From Pirellulaceae bacterium (GTDB lineage: Bacteria; Planctomycetota; Planctomycetia; Pirellulales; Pirellulaceae): 64,000 bases of DNA. The position numbers and the translations under genes are program-made. The notes beneath the pieces were generated by a model. It was given only the letters and a program-made list of their open reading frames with translations, searched no databases and had not been told where the DNA came from. Shown piece after piece: positions 26,052-35,021 of the stretch; position 1 is the first letter of the stretch; the number at the start of each line of letters is the position of its first letter. Where the stretch lies: the NCBI GenBank assembly GCA_019636385.1, contig JAHBXT010000002.1:1116001-1180000 (forward strand), given 5' to 3'.

Positions 26052-27482
26052 ATGACTTGGTTTGCAGTGGATAAAAATGGATTGGGGAAGCTGGTTGAGA
26101 GGAAGGGCAAATCGTTTGTCCTTTTCGAGCTCATTCAAAACGCTTGGGATGAGAGCACTACCGTTGTTACAGCATCGCTTGAAACCATCCCCGGAAGGCC
26201 TCGCGCAAGGTTGACGATTGAGGATGACTCACCCGACGGTTTTGCCGATTTGCGGCATGCTTACACGCTGTTCGCCGAAAGCAAGAAGAAATCGGATGCT
26301 ACCAAGCGCGGTCGATTCAATCTCGGCGAGAAGCTGGTGCTTTCCCTTTGCGATGAGGCAACAATCGTTTCGACCAGCGGAGGCGTCCGCTTCGACCCCA
26401 GCGGTCGCCACATCGTACGGCAACGTCGCGATACTGGCTCTCGATTCGAAGCGATTATTCGCCTGACACGCGATGAGGTCAACGAGATCCTGGAATCGGT
26501 TCAGCAATTACGGCCGCCCGCGCATGTGGTTACCTCAATCAACGGACAAGTTCTGAAGAACGAGCCTCCAATCAAGGAAGTACAGGCATCGTTACCAACT
26601 GAAATCGCAGATGCTGAAGGGGTCGTACGAAGGAGCAATCGCAAGACAACTATTCGTATCTATGAGCCTAAACTCGCTGTTGGCTGGATCTACGAAATGG
26701 GAATTCCGATCGTCGAAACAGGCGATCGATTCGACGTCGACATCGCCCAGAAGGTCCCTATGTCCCTAGATCGTGACAATGTCACTCCCAAGTTCTTGCA
26801 GCAAGTGCGTACGATAGTTCGAAACGCTACCGCGAGCTTACTCACGAAGGAAGAGTCGGCGGCAGAATGGGTGACTTCGGCAGCTGGAAGTGGCGACATC
26901 ACCCGGGATGCAATCAAGAAGGTCCTGGAGGATCGATTTGATCCGGAGCCGCTGTCGTTTGACCCCAGCGACATGGAAGCCAACGATGTTGCAGCGAGCA
27001 TGGGGCGAAGACCAGTTTCTGGTGGTGCCATGCCCAAGGGAATGTGGGCTCAAGCACGTAGGCATGGAGTGATCAAGCCTGCTGGCCAGGTGTTTCCGAC
27101 ACGTAAACCGTACAGCGATGATGGACGGCCTGAGAATGTAATCGCAGAAACCGACTGGTCAGCAGGGATGCACCGAATTGCTGAGTTCTCGCAATGGGCC
27201 GCTCACACGGCGTTAGGAATTGAGATCGACGTAAAGATGACTAGGGCGGGTAAGTACTTTGCTGCCTGCTACGGCCAGAGGGAGCTGACTTTCAATCTTG
27301 ACAGCCTTGGCGGCGAGAAGTGGTTTGACGGCAATCCCGCCGTGATCGTCGATCTCGTTATTCATGAGTTGGGGCATGAAATCGAAAGCAATCACTTGAG
27401 TGACCGCTACTACAAGGCCCTGACGATGATCGCTGGAAAGCTGTTCATCAACAGTGACGGTGCCCCCACATTGAAAGGGTAA
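26052..27482 (+). CDS. GHKL ATPase fused to an HExxH metalloprotease-like domain
   Basis: 476 residues, ATG at 26052 after GAGAAGAAC. The N-terminal GHKL (Hsp90/MORC-like) ATPase is clear: N-box FELIQNAWDE (about residues 25-34), G1 IEDDSPDG, and G2/lid TKRGRFNLGEK. Residues 120-330 form a probable transducer region (GRRPVSGGAMP linker near 320). The C-terminus carries VIHELGHEIESNH (about 444-456), a zinc-protease HExxH with a third possible ligand His five residues later. This domain order is unusual. ATP-driven dimerisation may gate the protease (inference). The next gene, 5 bp downstream, is a second metalloprotease. Confidence 0.72.
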   Translation: MTWFAVDKNGLGKLVERKGKSFVLFELIQNAWDESTTVVTASLETIPGRPRARLTIEDDSPDGFADLRHAYTLFAESKKKSDATKRGRFNLGEKLVLSLCDEATIVSTSGGVRFDPSGRHIVRQRRDTGSRFEAIIRLTRDEVNEILESVQQLRPPAHVVTSINGQVLKNEPPIKEVQASLPTEIADAEGVVRRSNRKTTIRIYEPKLAVGWIYEMGIPIVETGDRFDVDIAQKVPMSLDRDNVTPKFLQQVRTIVRNATASLLTKEESAAEWVTSAAGSGDITRDAIKKVLEDRFDPEPLSFDPSDMEANDVAASMGRRPVSGGAMPKGMWAQARRHGVIKPAGQVFPTRKPYSDDGRPENVIAETDWSAGMHRIAEFSQWAAHTALGIEIDVKMTRAGKYFAACYGQRELTFNLDSLGGEKWFDGNPAVIVDLVIHELGHEIESNHLSDRYYKALTMIAGKLFINSDGAPTLKG

Positions 27483-27487
27483 GTCAA

Positions 27488-28363
27488 ATGAGCGACTTGA
27501 TGCCAAGAACATCGATACCGGTCGAGAGATTTCGAACAACTGGTTCGCGAATGGCCATGGCAAGAACCGTGATAATACTCTTCGTGTGTCTGGTGCTGTT
27601 TGTGCATCGTACTGCGGAGGCCCAGTCGCTTGAAAGCTCGAGCTACGGAAGTGCATCTGAATTGAAAGGAAATGTCTACACCTTGAGCATATTTATCTCC
27701 AAAGATGGTCGGGAAAGTTGGGGCTATCGAGAAAAGCTCGAAGTACTGAGAAAGCAGGAAGAGGCCATGACTTGGATCAGGAATCAAGCTTTGAATTACG
27801 GAGTGAAGGTGAACTTTGATGCCATGGGTAGTTATGGACTGGAAGACGACATCAAAGTGTCCACTATCGACCGAGGGACCGCGTCGGGCAACGAGCCATC
27901 ACAGTGGGTGTCTCGGATGTTGTATCGTTTGGGATATAAAAGTACTCACGATCTAGTTGAATGGGTGCACTCGAACATCAATGCCATGCAAATTCAAGTT
28001 CTGATTTATGCGAAAGGAAGAGGTCGCAGCTATGCCATGTCGTCGAGCAACGGAGTGAATGAAGAGCTCTACTTTGTCGAGGGAGCGATCGTGTACGAAC
28101 AAGACAACAGTGGGAACGGCGTTGTTTCGTCTGTGATTGCCCATGAGATTCTCCATTTGTATGGTGCCTGGGACTTGTACGAAACGCTTAGCCAGTCAGC
28201 AGAAAATGAAGAGCGAGCGCGGAGGCTATTCCCAAGTTCCATTATGCGTCGAATTGCTGACGACATCAATGAATTGGAAGTAGATGAAGTAAGTGCTTGG
28301 CTTGTAGGGTGGAAGCCGAATCGCTTGGCCTGGTATGAAGCGCTACGCCCAAAACGGCGGTAA
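27488..28363 (+). CDS. Secreted HExxHxxGxxD zinc metalloprotease
   Basis: 291 residues starting 5 bp after the GHKL-protease gene. A later ATG at 27551 would give a shorter, more typical signal peptide (TVIILFVCLVLFVHRTAEA). The catalytic motif is HEILHLYGAWD (near residue 219), the HExxHxxGxxD form in which Asp is the third zinc ligand. The protein has no prodomain cysteines and no lipobox. A role in envelope or extracellular proteolysis is likely. Cotranscription with the GHKL-protease suggests the two act in one pathway, one cytoplasmic and one exported. Confidence 0.72.
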   Translation: MSDLMPRTSIPVERFRTTGSRMAMARTVIILFVCLVLFVHRTAEAQSLESSSYGSASELKGNVYTLSIFISKDGRESWGYREKLEVLRKQEEAMTWIRNQALNYGVKVNFDAMGSYGLEDDIKVSTIDRGTASGNEPSQWVSRMLYRLGYKSTHDLVEWVHSNINAMQIQVLIYAKGRGRSYAMSSSNGVNEELYFVEGAIVYEQDNSGNGVVSSVIAHEILHLYGAWDLYETLSQSAENEERARRLFPSSIMRRIADDINELEVDEVSAWLVGWKPNRLAWYEALRPKRR

Positions 28364-28469
28364 CAAATTTATTAGGGTCTAACGATGACGGGGCGATGTT
28401 TGACTTCAATCAAATCAGTCTGTAGAGAGAAGCGGCAATCGCTCATTACTCAAACCGATTGCAGCGGGA

Positions 28470-28740
28470 GAACGCCGCTACTGTGGTGATAAGCAGCACG
28501 AAATACGTGATCAAATCACCGAGGCGAAGTTGCTATCTTCTCTCTGCCAACAAATACGAAATCGATTTACAACTGGGCGGCTCCAATCAGCTCAGCTCTC
28601 GCCATGCCGTGGTAGCAAGACTCTGACCTGTGTATCGGATCGCTCGGCCAACGGCATCTTACGCAAGACACCAACAGGCTGGTTGCCGCTACCCAAGACT
28701 ACGGTAATCGAAAGACAGCATATGTGCATATGTTGAAAGT
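28470..28740 (+). pseudogene. Possible decayed FHA-domain fragment
   Basis: Two frames together resemble a forkhead-associated domain. One frame reads DLQLGGSNQLSSRHAVV, the conserved S-RHA core. A shifted frame then reads CVSDRSANGI, like the DxxSxNG core. A frameshift near 28620 and a stop separate them, and there is no start codon or ribosome site. The rest of 28364-28826 shows no gene. This is a tentative reading of a noncoding spacer. Confidence 0.3.
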
Positions 28741-28826
28741 TGGAGGAAAACTCGCTTCGCTGACGTCGAATATTCCGTCGAACTGAGATGAGTTTGGCTT
28801 CATTGCACTGGCAAGGAAAAATGAGC

Positions 28827-28937
28827 GGTTACGGGGTGACGTTGAATTTTGATATTCCTGACCGCCAGTCTACTGCGTTTATTGCATGCAGAATGTCTTA
28901 CGGAGATCACAGCCGCGTAACCAGGAGTTTCGTAACC
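28827..28937 (+). promoter_or_regulatory. Shared upstream element, copy B
   Basis: GGTTACG (28827-28833) within GAGCGGTTACGG, then CGTAACC (28916-28922) and CGTAACC (28931-28937), offset 15 bp. The left flank shares TTACGG and TGACGTTG with the inverted right arm of copy D. The last box lies 68 bp before the ATG at 29006. Confidence 0.6.
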
Positions 28938-29005
28938 CATGAGTTGATAGGGCGATGGCTAGTCTTAGTCAACGCTGTATACCACTAATACCTACGAGGT
29001 TGCAA

Positions 29006-29761
29006 ATGCGTTCAGTTAGCGATGAGGATCCTGGCGTTCCTGGTGACGGCGAGCATGATAGTCAAATTGCTAGGCTTTTCTGGGAGCCGTTATCAGAGGG
29101 CGATGCGGCTGTATGCGAAGACTGCCATCAGGACTACATCGTGTCCCGAAAATCTGGTCGTGGTCGCACCAGAGTTCCGCAATTCCCGCATTGCTCGGAT
29201 ACGGTGGAAGAGCATTTGGAGAGCCAAGCTAAGTTGGCTAGAGCGAAATCCAACATCGGCTGGGATAGTGTCTCACCCGAGGCTAAGAGGTGGTGGGAAG
29301 CGTTTGAATTCAACTACAAGCATGACATCGAAGTTGTGCTGGAGGTCGCAATTGAACTTGAGGGGCTGAATAGTACGGTTGACAATCTCTACGATGCCTA
29401 CGTTAAGTCGGGTACTAGCAATGTCGCGGCGAACTTGCACTTTATGGAATACCTTCGGATGAAGCAATGCGGAAATGGTCCATTGCCTCCGGTACGCAAG
29501 GCAAAGGCTGCGGCATCATCAGTCAAGCCGATGATTTCCACGACAGCCCAAAATGGCGTAGCTGTCATCTTGGTATCGTTTGGTATCAAAAAGATTGACG
29601 TGGCGAAGAAGATTAAAGAAATGACTCACCTGCCGCTTGTGACATGTAAGCAGTTGGTTGAGCGTGCTCCAACGATTATTGGCCGGTGTGAGAGCAATGC
29701 TGACGCTAATGCTGCCGCTGACGCCATCATCGCCTTGGGAGGACTTGCTCGAGTTGAATAA
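29006..29761 (+). CDS. Zn-ribbon / L7/L12 C-terminal-like (ClpS-like) protein, paralogue 1
   Basis: 251 residues, ATG at 29006 behind GAGG. The N-terminus has CEDC and, 27 residues later, FPHC: a zinc ribbon that has lost one cysteine (the paralogue keeps CPHC). A middle helical segment follows (SPEAKRWWEAFEFNYKHD). The last 65 residues match the ribosomal L7/L12 C-terminal domain: VILVSFGIKKIDVAKKI, LPLVTCKQLVERAPTII, and an alanine-rich helix before GGLARVE. The same fold is found in ClpS adaptors. It is not a ribosomal protein, having no N-terminal dimer domain. Binding to a translation factor or feeding of a protease are both possible. Confidence 0.7.
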   Translation: MRSVSDEDPGVPGDGEHDSQIARLFWEPLSEGDAAVCEDCHQDYIVSRKSGRGRTRVPQFPHCSDTVEEHLESQAKLARAKSNIGWDSVSPEAKRWWEAFEFNYKHDIEVVLEVAIELEGLNSTVDNLYDAYVKSGTSNVAANLHFMEYLRMKQCGNGPLPPVRKAKAAASSVKPMISTTAQNGVAVILVSFGIKKIDVAKKIKEMTHLPLVTCKQLVERAPTIIGRCESNADANAAADAIIALGGLARVE

Positions 29762-29892
29762 ACAAGTCTAGGTCCGGAGTCCACAAGATCACTTAATGAA
29801 TGATTAGTCCCAGGCTGACACTGAAAATATTGACTAAAACCGATGATCTCACGACGAAATGTTTTGATTCCGACTACCTGAGGAAGGTGTTT

Positions 29893-30600
29893 ATGTTCTC
29901 TCAACCAAAAAATATGACTTCGTTCGACAGTGTTCTTTTCGCAGACGTTGAGAACATGAGTCAGTCAGGGTTGGCGAAGGCGATCTGCTTAAAGTCGGAA
30001 GATTACAGCAAGTGCGTTAAGCTGAAGGCATATGCGAACTGGAACCAATATAAAGCACAACGAATTGAATTCATCGAGGCGGGTTTTGAGACGGTGGATA
30101 CGATTCGCTACCGCGGTAAACGCAAGAACCTTGTGGATTTGCAGATCGCTACCGATGCTGTTGAGTTTGCCCTACTGAACCCTGGCATTGAGAACTTTAT
30201 CGTTGCGAGTGGCGACGCGGATTTTGTCCCGTTGATTCGCAAGCTGAAACAGCTACAGCGACGCGTTGTTTGCATTACGCTCTCACACGGAGCGAATCAG
30301 TTGCGGGTCGAAGCGGATGCGTACTACGTGGTCGGGCCTGCAAATGAGAGTGATGTACTCACGCATGCTTGCATTGGTGACATCGTGCGCGTCGCGGCCG
30401 AGGTGTCAGCAGGCAAGCCGATGTATTTGGCTGTCCTTGGCGCGGCAATGAAGGATCGAATGCCTCAGTTTTCGCCCCGTAAAGAGTTCGGCTTAAACTG
30501 GAAATCGTTGTTGATGCTCTTGGAGAAGCATAGGCTCTGCAAACTTCAGGTCGTTGCTACCGGAGGCCTAGTTGTGAGCTTTACGGTGTCGTCTTATTGA
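29893..30600 (+). CDS. NYN (PIN-like) nuclease domain with C-terminal LOTUS/OST-HTH domain
   Basis: 235 residues, ATG at 29893 after GAGGAAGG. The N-terminal NYN domain shows VLFADVENMS (first acidic residue), RKNLVDLQIATDAVEFA (second) and FIVASGDADFVPLIRKL (SGDxDF signature), the residues expected of a metal-dependent ribonuclease of the LabA/DUF88 type. The C-terminal 70 residues (LGAAMKDRMPQFSPRKEFG, then WKSLLMLLEKH) match the LOTUS/OST-HTH RNA-binding fold. It follows the L7/L12-like gene by 130 bp with no element copy between, so it may be cotranscribed. A role in RNA turnover is inferred. Confidence 0.78.
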   Translation: MFSQPKNMTSFDSVLFADVENMSQSGLAKAICLKSEDYSKCVKLKAYANWNQYKAQRIEFIEAGFETVDTIRYRGKRKNLVDLQIATDAVEFALLNPGIENFIVASGDADFVPLIRKLKQLQRRVVCITLSHGANQLRVEADAYYVVGPANESDVLTHACIGDIVRVAAEVSAGKPMYLAVLGAAMKDRMPQFSPRKEFGLNWKSLLMLLEKHRLCKLQVVATGGLVVSFTVSSY

Positions 30601-30772
30601 GTGTGGCTTCTGAAATGAGAAGCATTGGTCCTGCAAACAGCCTTAGTTTCTACGTGCACTTTCGAACGCTTTGTGATGAGGTTGTTCCTGGTTCCGATTT
30701 ATTGTTTTGCCTTCCAACCATCAACTGCGTAAGAATAATGTCACGCAGGGGGAAGCTTTGAGAGTTGAAACC

Positions 30773-33679
30773 ATGAATGCAAGCAAAAGTTTCTGTCGAA
30801 CCCTACGTTTTGAGTCGCTATCGCCACGACTGGTGATGGCCGTAGACGTGTTCTACCTAGACCCTGTCCACGGCGATGACTCGGCGTCGGGTCGTAGTGT
30901 CGAGTTAGCGTGGAAGTCACCTGCGAACTTTTTCTCGTACTACTCCGAGGCAGATCGTCCGGTCGGACACCAGCAACTAGGCCCCGGCGATACCATTTAG
31001 GTTCTACCGGGCGAGGTTGATTTTTCTTATTTATATGATGGGCGCTATGAGTCCTTGTTTCTACGTGGCGTTCACGGAGAACCTGATGCTCCTATCAGGC
31101 TGTTGGCTATGCCAGGAGCCAAATTGCGGTCGCAGGCGCCTGACGGTAGCGAGATGAACGCCATCCATCTACTTGCATCAAGCCATATCGAAATTACTGG
31201 GTTTGACGTCACGTCGAAAGGATCGGCGATTCGACTTGCCGATACGAGATTTATTGGGGTACACGATAACTTCATCCATGACGTTGATGGTTGGGCTAAC
31301 GACAATCTATCGGGGATCTATCTGACGGATGCTCACTCAAGTACTCTCGAAGGGAATCTGCTCCGCGATATTTTCGACCGCAATCAACCGGAAAGCCAAA
31401 ACAGCCGTCCAATAGTCATTTTTGGCTCGGTGGACGTTCGGGTTTTGGATAATGTCGTTTGGAACAGCCAGCCTGAAACCGGCTTTGGCATTGAGTACAA
31501 GCATCTTGGGAGTCTTACACCTGCGCAGGCCGCCGCGATGACGTTTGAAGTGACCGGTAACACCATCATCAACGTCGGTGGAAACGGTGTTGGGACATCA
31601 GCACCGAATTCCTGGATACACCATAACCTACTGGTGGATCCGGGTGGATTCAGAGTGGACGACATCGGCGGTACGCACCAATTAGCTGGCGAGCTCATTG
31701 AGTATAACACGATTATTAACACGCTCTCAGATCGGTTGGGGAGCGGGTCGTTGGCATACGATCCTACCGAAACCGTAGACAGCCCTCGCGGTGCATTTCC
31801 GCTCGGGACGGTCGAGTTCGTTCACAACTTGGTTGTCGATCGTCGTGCGTACGATCACTCTGAGCGACGAACACTGAGTGTCTATCGCTACGGTTCAGAC
31901 AATGAATATCGAGCCTCGATCGGAATGGGCAAGTTCCGCTCGGACCGGAATTTCTTTGACACTCAGAGCTCTGCTCTTTTTGATTTGTTTGGGTCCGATT
32001 ACGAATCACTGGGAGGCGATTTTGACTTCAGCCAGTGGCAGGCAATGGGTATTGATCGTAGCGGATCGACGGGAAGTGCCAGTCTCGACAATTTCTTCCG
32101 TCCCAATCACAGCGACGCTCGTCAAACGGGCTGGTACGCCGGGAGCGATCCTCGTTTGACCTTACTGCCCCTCGATCGCAATCTAACAGAGGCAGGCATC
32201 GTTTCGGAGCAACGAATTCGTTTGACTCGAAACGGTGGCTCCCTTAGTTTGCCGGTAGTCGTAACACTTAGTACACCCACTGTTAACCAACTCAATCTAC
32301 CTTCTCAGGTCACCATACCGGCTGGAGCAGCAAGCGTTGAATTCGTCGTACAAGGTGTCGCAGATTTGATCGAAGAGGGCCCGCAAGCTATTTCGATCCA
32401 TGCGGCTACACCCGAGTTGGCAACTTCAACTTGGTTGATGATGGCAGATTCAGACGCAGATGCAAATACTTCGGCTGTTGGCGTATTTCAAGTCCCCAGT
32501 TCCGGCGGAGGTCGAGCTAGTATGGACTCCGTTGTGACCGAGCGGTTGGCTGAGTACGACAACGAGTTGGGGTGGGCCTACGTAGATGATGCTCAAGGGC
32601 GAGTAAATGGATTACTTCCGGCGGACGTTGGTTGGTTGTCGGAGTTGCTGAGTCGAAGTGCGCCACAAACCATATTTAGCTCTGGCGCGACTGAGGGTAA
32701 TCGATCCAGCGTGGAACTCGAGGCGGGACGATTTGGCGTCTGGTACTTGGTACAAGACGCAGGGCTAGAGGAATGGCTATCTTTAAACCCGGAAAATTCA
32801 CTTTCGGTTCGTCCGTTGGTCTTTACGTCCATCGCGAATGCCAACCCAGATCGCTACCAACATTTGCGCTCGACGACTACCGAGAGCCAGTGGCAACTGG
32901 CCTGGGAGGATCAAGAGTTTGGCGGTGATGAAAGCTTTCGCGACTTCAGCATCTCGGTGGCTTTTTCCGTGATCGAACCGTAGGCAATGGTCGAGTTCTC
33001 TCTCCTTCCTGTCGACAGCCAAGGCACTCCATTGACATCGGTGTGCGTGGGAGACGAGTGCTTCATCGAAATCAATGCGAAAGACCTGCGTAACGCGCCG
33101 AATGGACTATTCTCCGCAGGTCTTGACGTCGAGTTCTCGGCTGCGATGGCGGAAGTCAATGGACCGCTACTGTTCGGCCAAAGATTCATCAACCGGCAAA
33201 CCGGCAATGCAAGTGCTTTGGGGCTAATCGATGAAGTCAGTGCCGTTACTGACGGCTCACTTGGTAACGCTGACGATGAGTTGTTTGTCCGAATCCCATT
33301 GCGCGCAACCGCCGTTGGAACACTCAACGTCAGCACAAACCCAGCAGACATCCTTCCCGCCCACGAGGTGTCGCTGAACGGTCTCGACTCACCAATATCC
33401 CAGCAGCAGATTACCTATGGTTCAACGCAACTGGAGATCCAACCTTCCAATAAGTGGCACAATAAGCGTTTACAGGAAGACGTCAACGGAGACGGCCAAG
33501 TTTCTCCGATCGACGCTTTGCGAATCATCAATTTCATCAATCGCCATGGATCGCGTTCTGTTCTTTCTGCTCCCGACGTTGACGCCTTTTTCGACGGCGG
33601 TCTGCTGGACGTCAACAACGACGACAGCATCACTGCGCTCGATGTTCTATTGGTTATCAATCGGCTGAACGCTGGGTAG
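30773..33679 (+). pseudogene. Extracellular beta-helix/Calx-beta/dockerin protein interrupted by two in-frame TAG codons
   Basis: One frame encodes a single planctomycete-type surface protein of about 968 codons, broken at 30998-31000 and 32981-32983. Segment 1 has a LEPR-XLL-like start (LRFESLSPRLVMA) and ends in GPGDTI-stop, then VLPGEVDFSY, where GDTIYVLPG would be expected. Segment 2 holds right-handed beta-helix repeats (IEITGFDVTS onward) and a Calx-beta-like domain (LTEAGIVSEQRIRL). Segment 3 carries two dockerin-type calcium loops, DVNGDGQVSPIDALRI and DVNNDDSITALDVLLV. Reading frame is otherwise intact. Recent nonsense decay is most likely; stop readthrough is the alternative. Confidence 0.72.
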
Positions 33680-33790
33680 TGATACCCTCGGCTGCTCGAA
33701 TACGAGTGCGCCCAATGCCTAATGCAGCGAATTCGCTACTAGCGAGATCCGAAGTCTTCCTGTGCGCCTGCCCGTGGGATTCTGTCGTGC

Positions 33791-33890
33791 GGTTACGAGA
33801 GAAGTGAATCTCCGCTCAGATCACAGGGATTGAATGCAGTGAATTCCTGCAATTCTCCCTTGTTTACCCGTAACCCAACGCAGGGTAACC
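33791..33890 (+). promoter_or_regulatory. Shared upstream element, copy C
   Basis: GGTTACG (33791-33797), CGTAACC (33869-33875) and GGTAACC (33884-33890), offset 15 bp. The left-to-right distance is 78 bp, as in copy D, against 89-90 in the other three. The last box lies 85 bp before the ATG at 33976. An upstream perfect palindrome, AGCGAATTCGCT, lies near 33728. Confidence 0.6.
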
Positions 33891-33975
33891 AATGAATGGA
33901 TAGACGGCTTGCGAACTGCGCTCTGTTCGTGAGTCCTTTTTTCTCTGGCCCATTCAAAAACTAGGAGACTTAACG

Positions 33976-34749
33976 ATGAATGATTTTGAGGAGAATTCAT
34001 CAGGTAATGATGGTAGCGGGAGCATCGACGACGCGATTTCGAAGCTTTTCGACAGCTGCCCAGCAGTTGGCGATATGGTCGTTTGCGATGAATGTCACGC
34101 CGAGTATATCATTCAGCCTTCTGTAGAAGACACGCAGGACTGTTATCCGAGCTGCCCGCACTGTTCAAGGCTGGCTGAGCGGACAAAATTGTCCCGCGGG
34201 CAACTTGAAGAAGTCAAGCTCCAAATTGGATGGAAGACGGCTTGCAGGACTGCTCGTGAGTGGTGGACCGCTCTTGAGTTTAAGTACTCGACTAAGCTTG
34301 AATGCGTGCTTAAATTCGCAAACTTGCTAGCCTCCAAAAAGGCGACCATTGATGAGTTTTACAAAGCGTACCTGCGCTCAGGAGCTATTAATATTCCGGC
34401 CAACTTGCTGTTCTTGGAATTCTTGCGGGAACGGGCACTGGAGGTCAGCGCAACTGCAGAGAAAAAGGACTCTCAGTCATACCCTCAGCTCCCCAAGGTC
34501 ATATTGATCGGGATGCCAGCAAACGCTGAACACGGCACCCCAATCACACTTATGAGCTACGGAAGCAGCAAGATCGGCGTCATTAAGGTTGTAAAGCGAT
34601 TCTCGCAACTGACTCTACAAGAGATTAAGGATTTGGTTGAGAGTGCGCCCACGATTATTGGCTGCTGTGCATCCATAGCGGACGCACAAATTGTCGTTGA
34701 CCAAATCAACGCTACGGGTGGGCACGCCTACGTTTGTGAAGGTGACTAG
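33976..34749 (+). CDS. Zn-ribbon / L7/L12 C-terminal-like (ClpS-like) protein, paralogue 2
   Basis: 257 residues, ATG at 33976 after AGGAGA. The zinc ribbon is complete: VCDECHAEYI, then 24 residues later SCPHCSR. The central helical region mirrors paralogue 1 (REWWTALEFKY, AYLRSGAINIPANLLFLEF). The C-terminal L7/L12-type domain reads LMSYGSSKIGVIKVVKRFS, then LQEIKDLVESAPTIIG. The two genes lie 5 kb apart in the same orientation, each behind its own copy of the shared element. That suggests a segmental duplication that included the promoter. It is free-standing, with copy D and a coiled-coil gene downstream. Confidence 0.7.
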   Translation: MNDFEENSSGNDGSGSIDDAISKLFDSCPAVGDMVVCDECHAEYIIQPSVEDTQDCYPSCPHCSRLAERTKLSRGQLEEVKLQIGWKTACRTAREWWTALEFKYSTKLECVLKFANLLASKKATIDEFYKAYLRSGAINIPANLLFLEFLRERALEVSATAEKKDSQSYPQLPKVILIGMPANAEHGTPITLMSYGSSKIGVIKVVKRFSQLTLQEIKDLVESAPTIIGCCASIADAQIVVDQINATGGHAYVCEGD

Positions 34750-34833
34750 CGTGTCGTTTGCGCTGATTTAGCTGTTCACTAGGCATTAACAAGTGTTGCA
34801 CTTTGCGACTGCCCAGGAATGACGGACACCGGC

Positions 34834-34933
34834 GGTTACGAAAAACGAAATACTGGGTGAGTTTCCATGCTTCAATTTTCTGGGGGAAGTGATGCTGGCC
34901 AACGTCAATTCCGTAACCGCCGCTCACGTAACC
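34834..34933 (+). promoter_or_regulatory. Shared upstream element, copy D
   Basis: GGCGGTTACG (34831-34840) faces CCGTAACCGCC (34911-34921), a 10-bp perfect inverted repeat. A second CGTAACC (34927-34933) follows at the same 15-bp offset. The last box lies 88 bp before the ATG at 35022. This is the most symmetrical of the five copies. Confidence 0.6.
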
Positions 34934-35021
34934 AACTTCCTATTGAGTGACACGGTTTTAGCAGTATTCACGTTGTTTACTCAAACCGAGTCTCCGGTTG
35001 CCTGACCTAAGGATTACGAAA

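Noticed and set aside
25830..34933. Integron attC-like cassette boundaries
   Set aside because: The repeated inverted elements before same-strand genes look cassette-like, but attC starts with RYYYAAC and ends with GTTRRRY. Here the order is reversed (GTT on the left, AAC on the right) and the boxes do not fit. No integrase is present, and one copy precedes a 7-kb operon.
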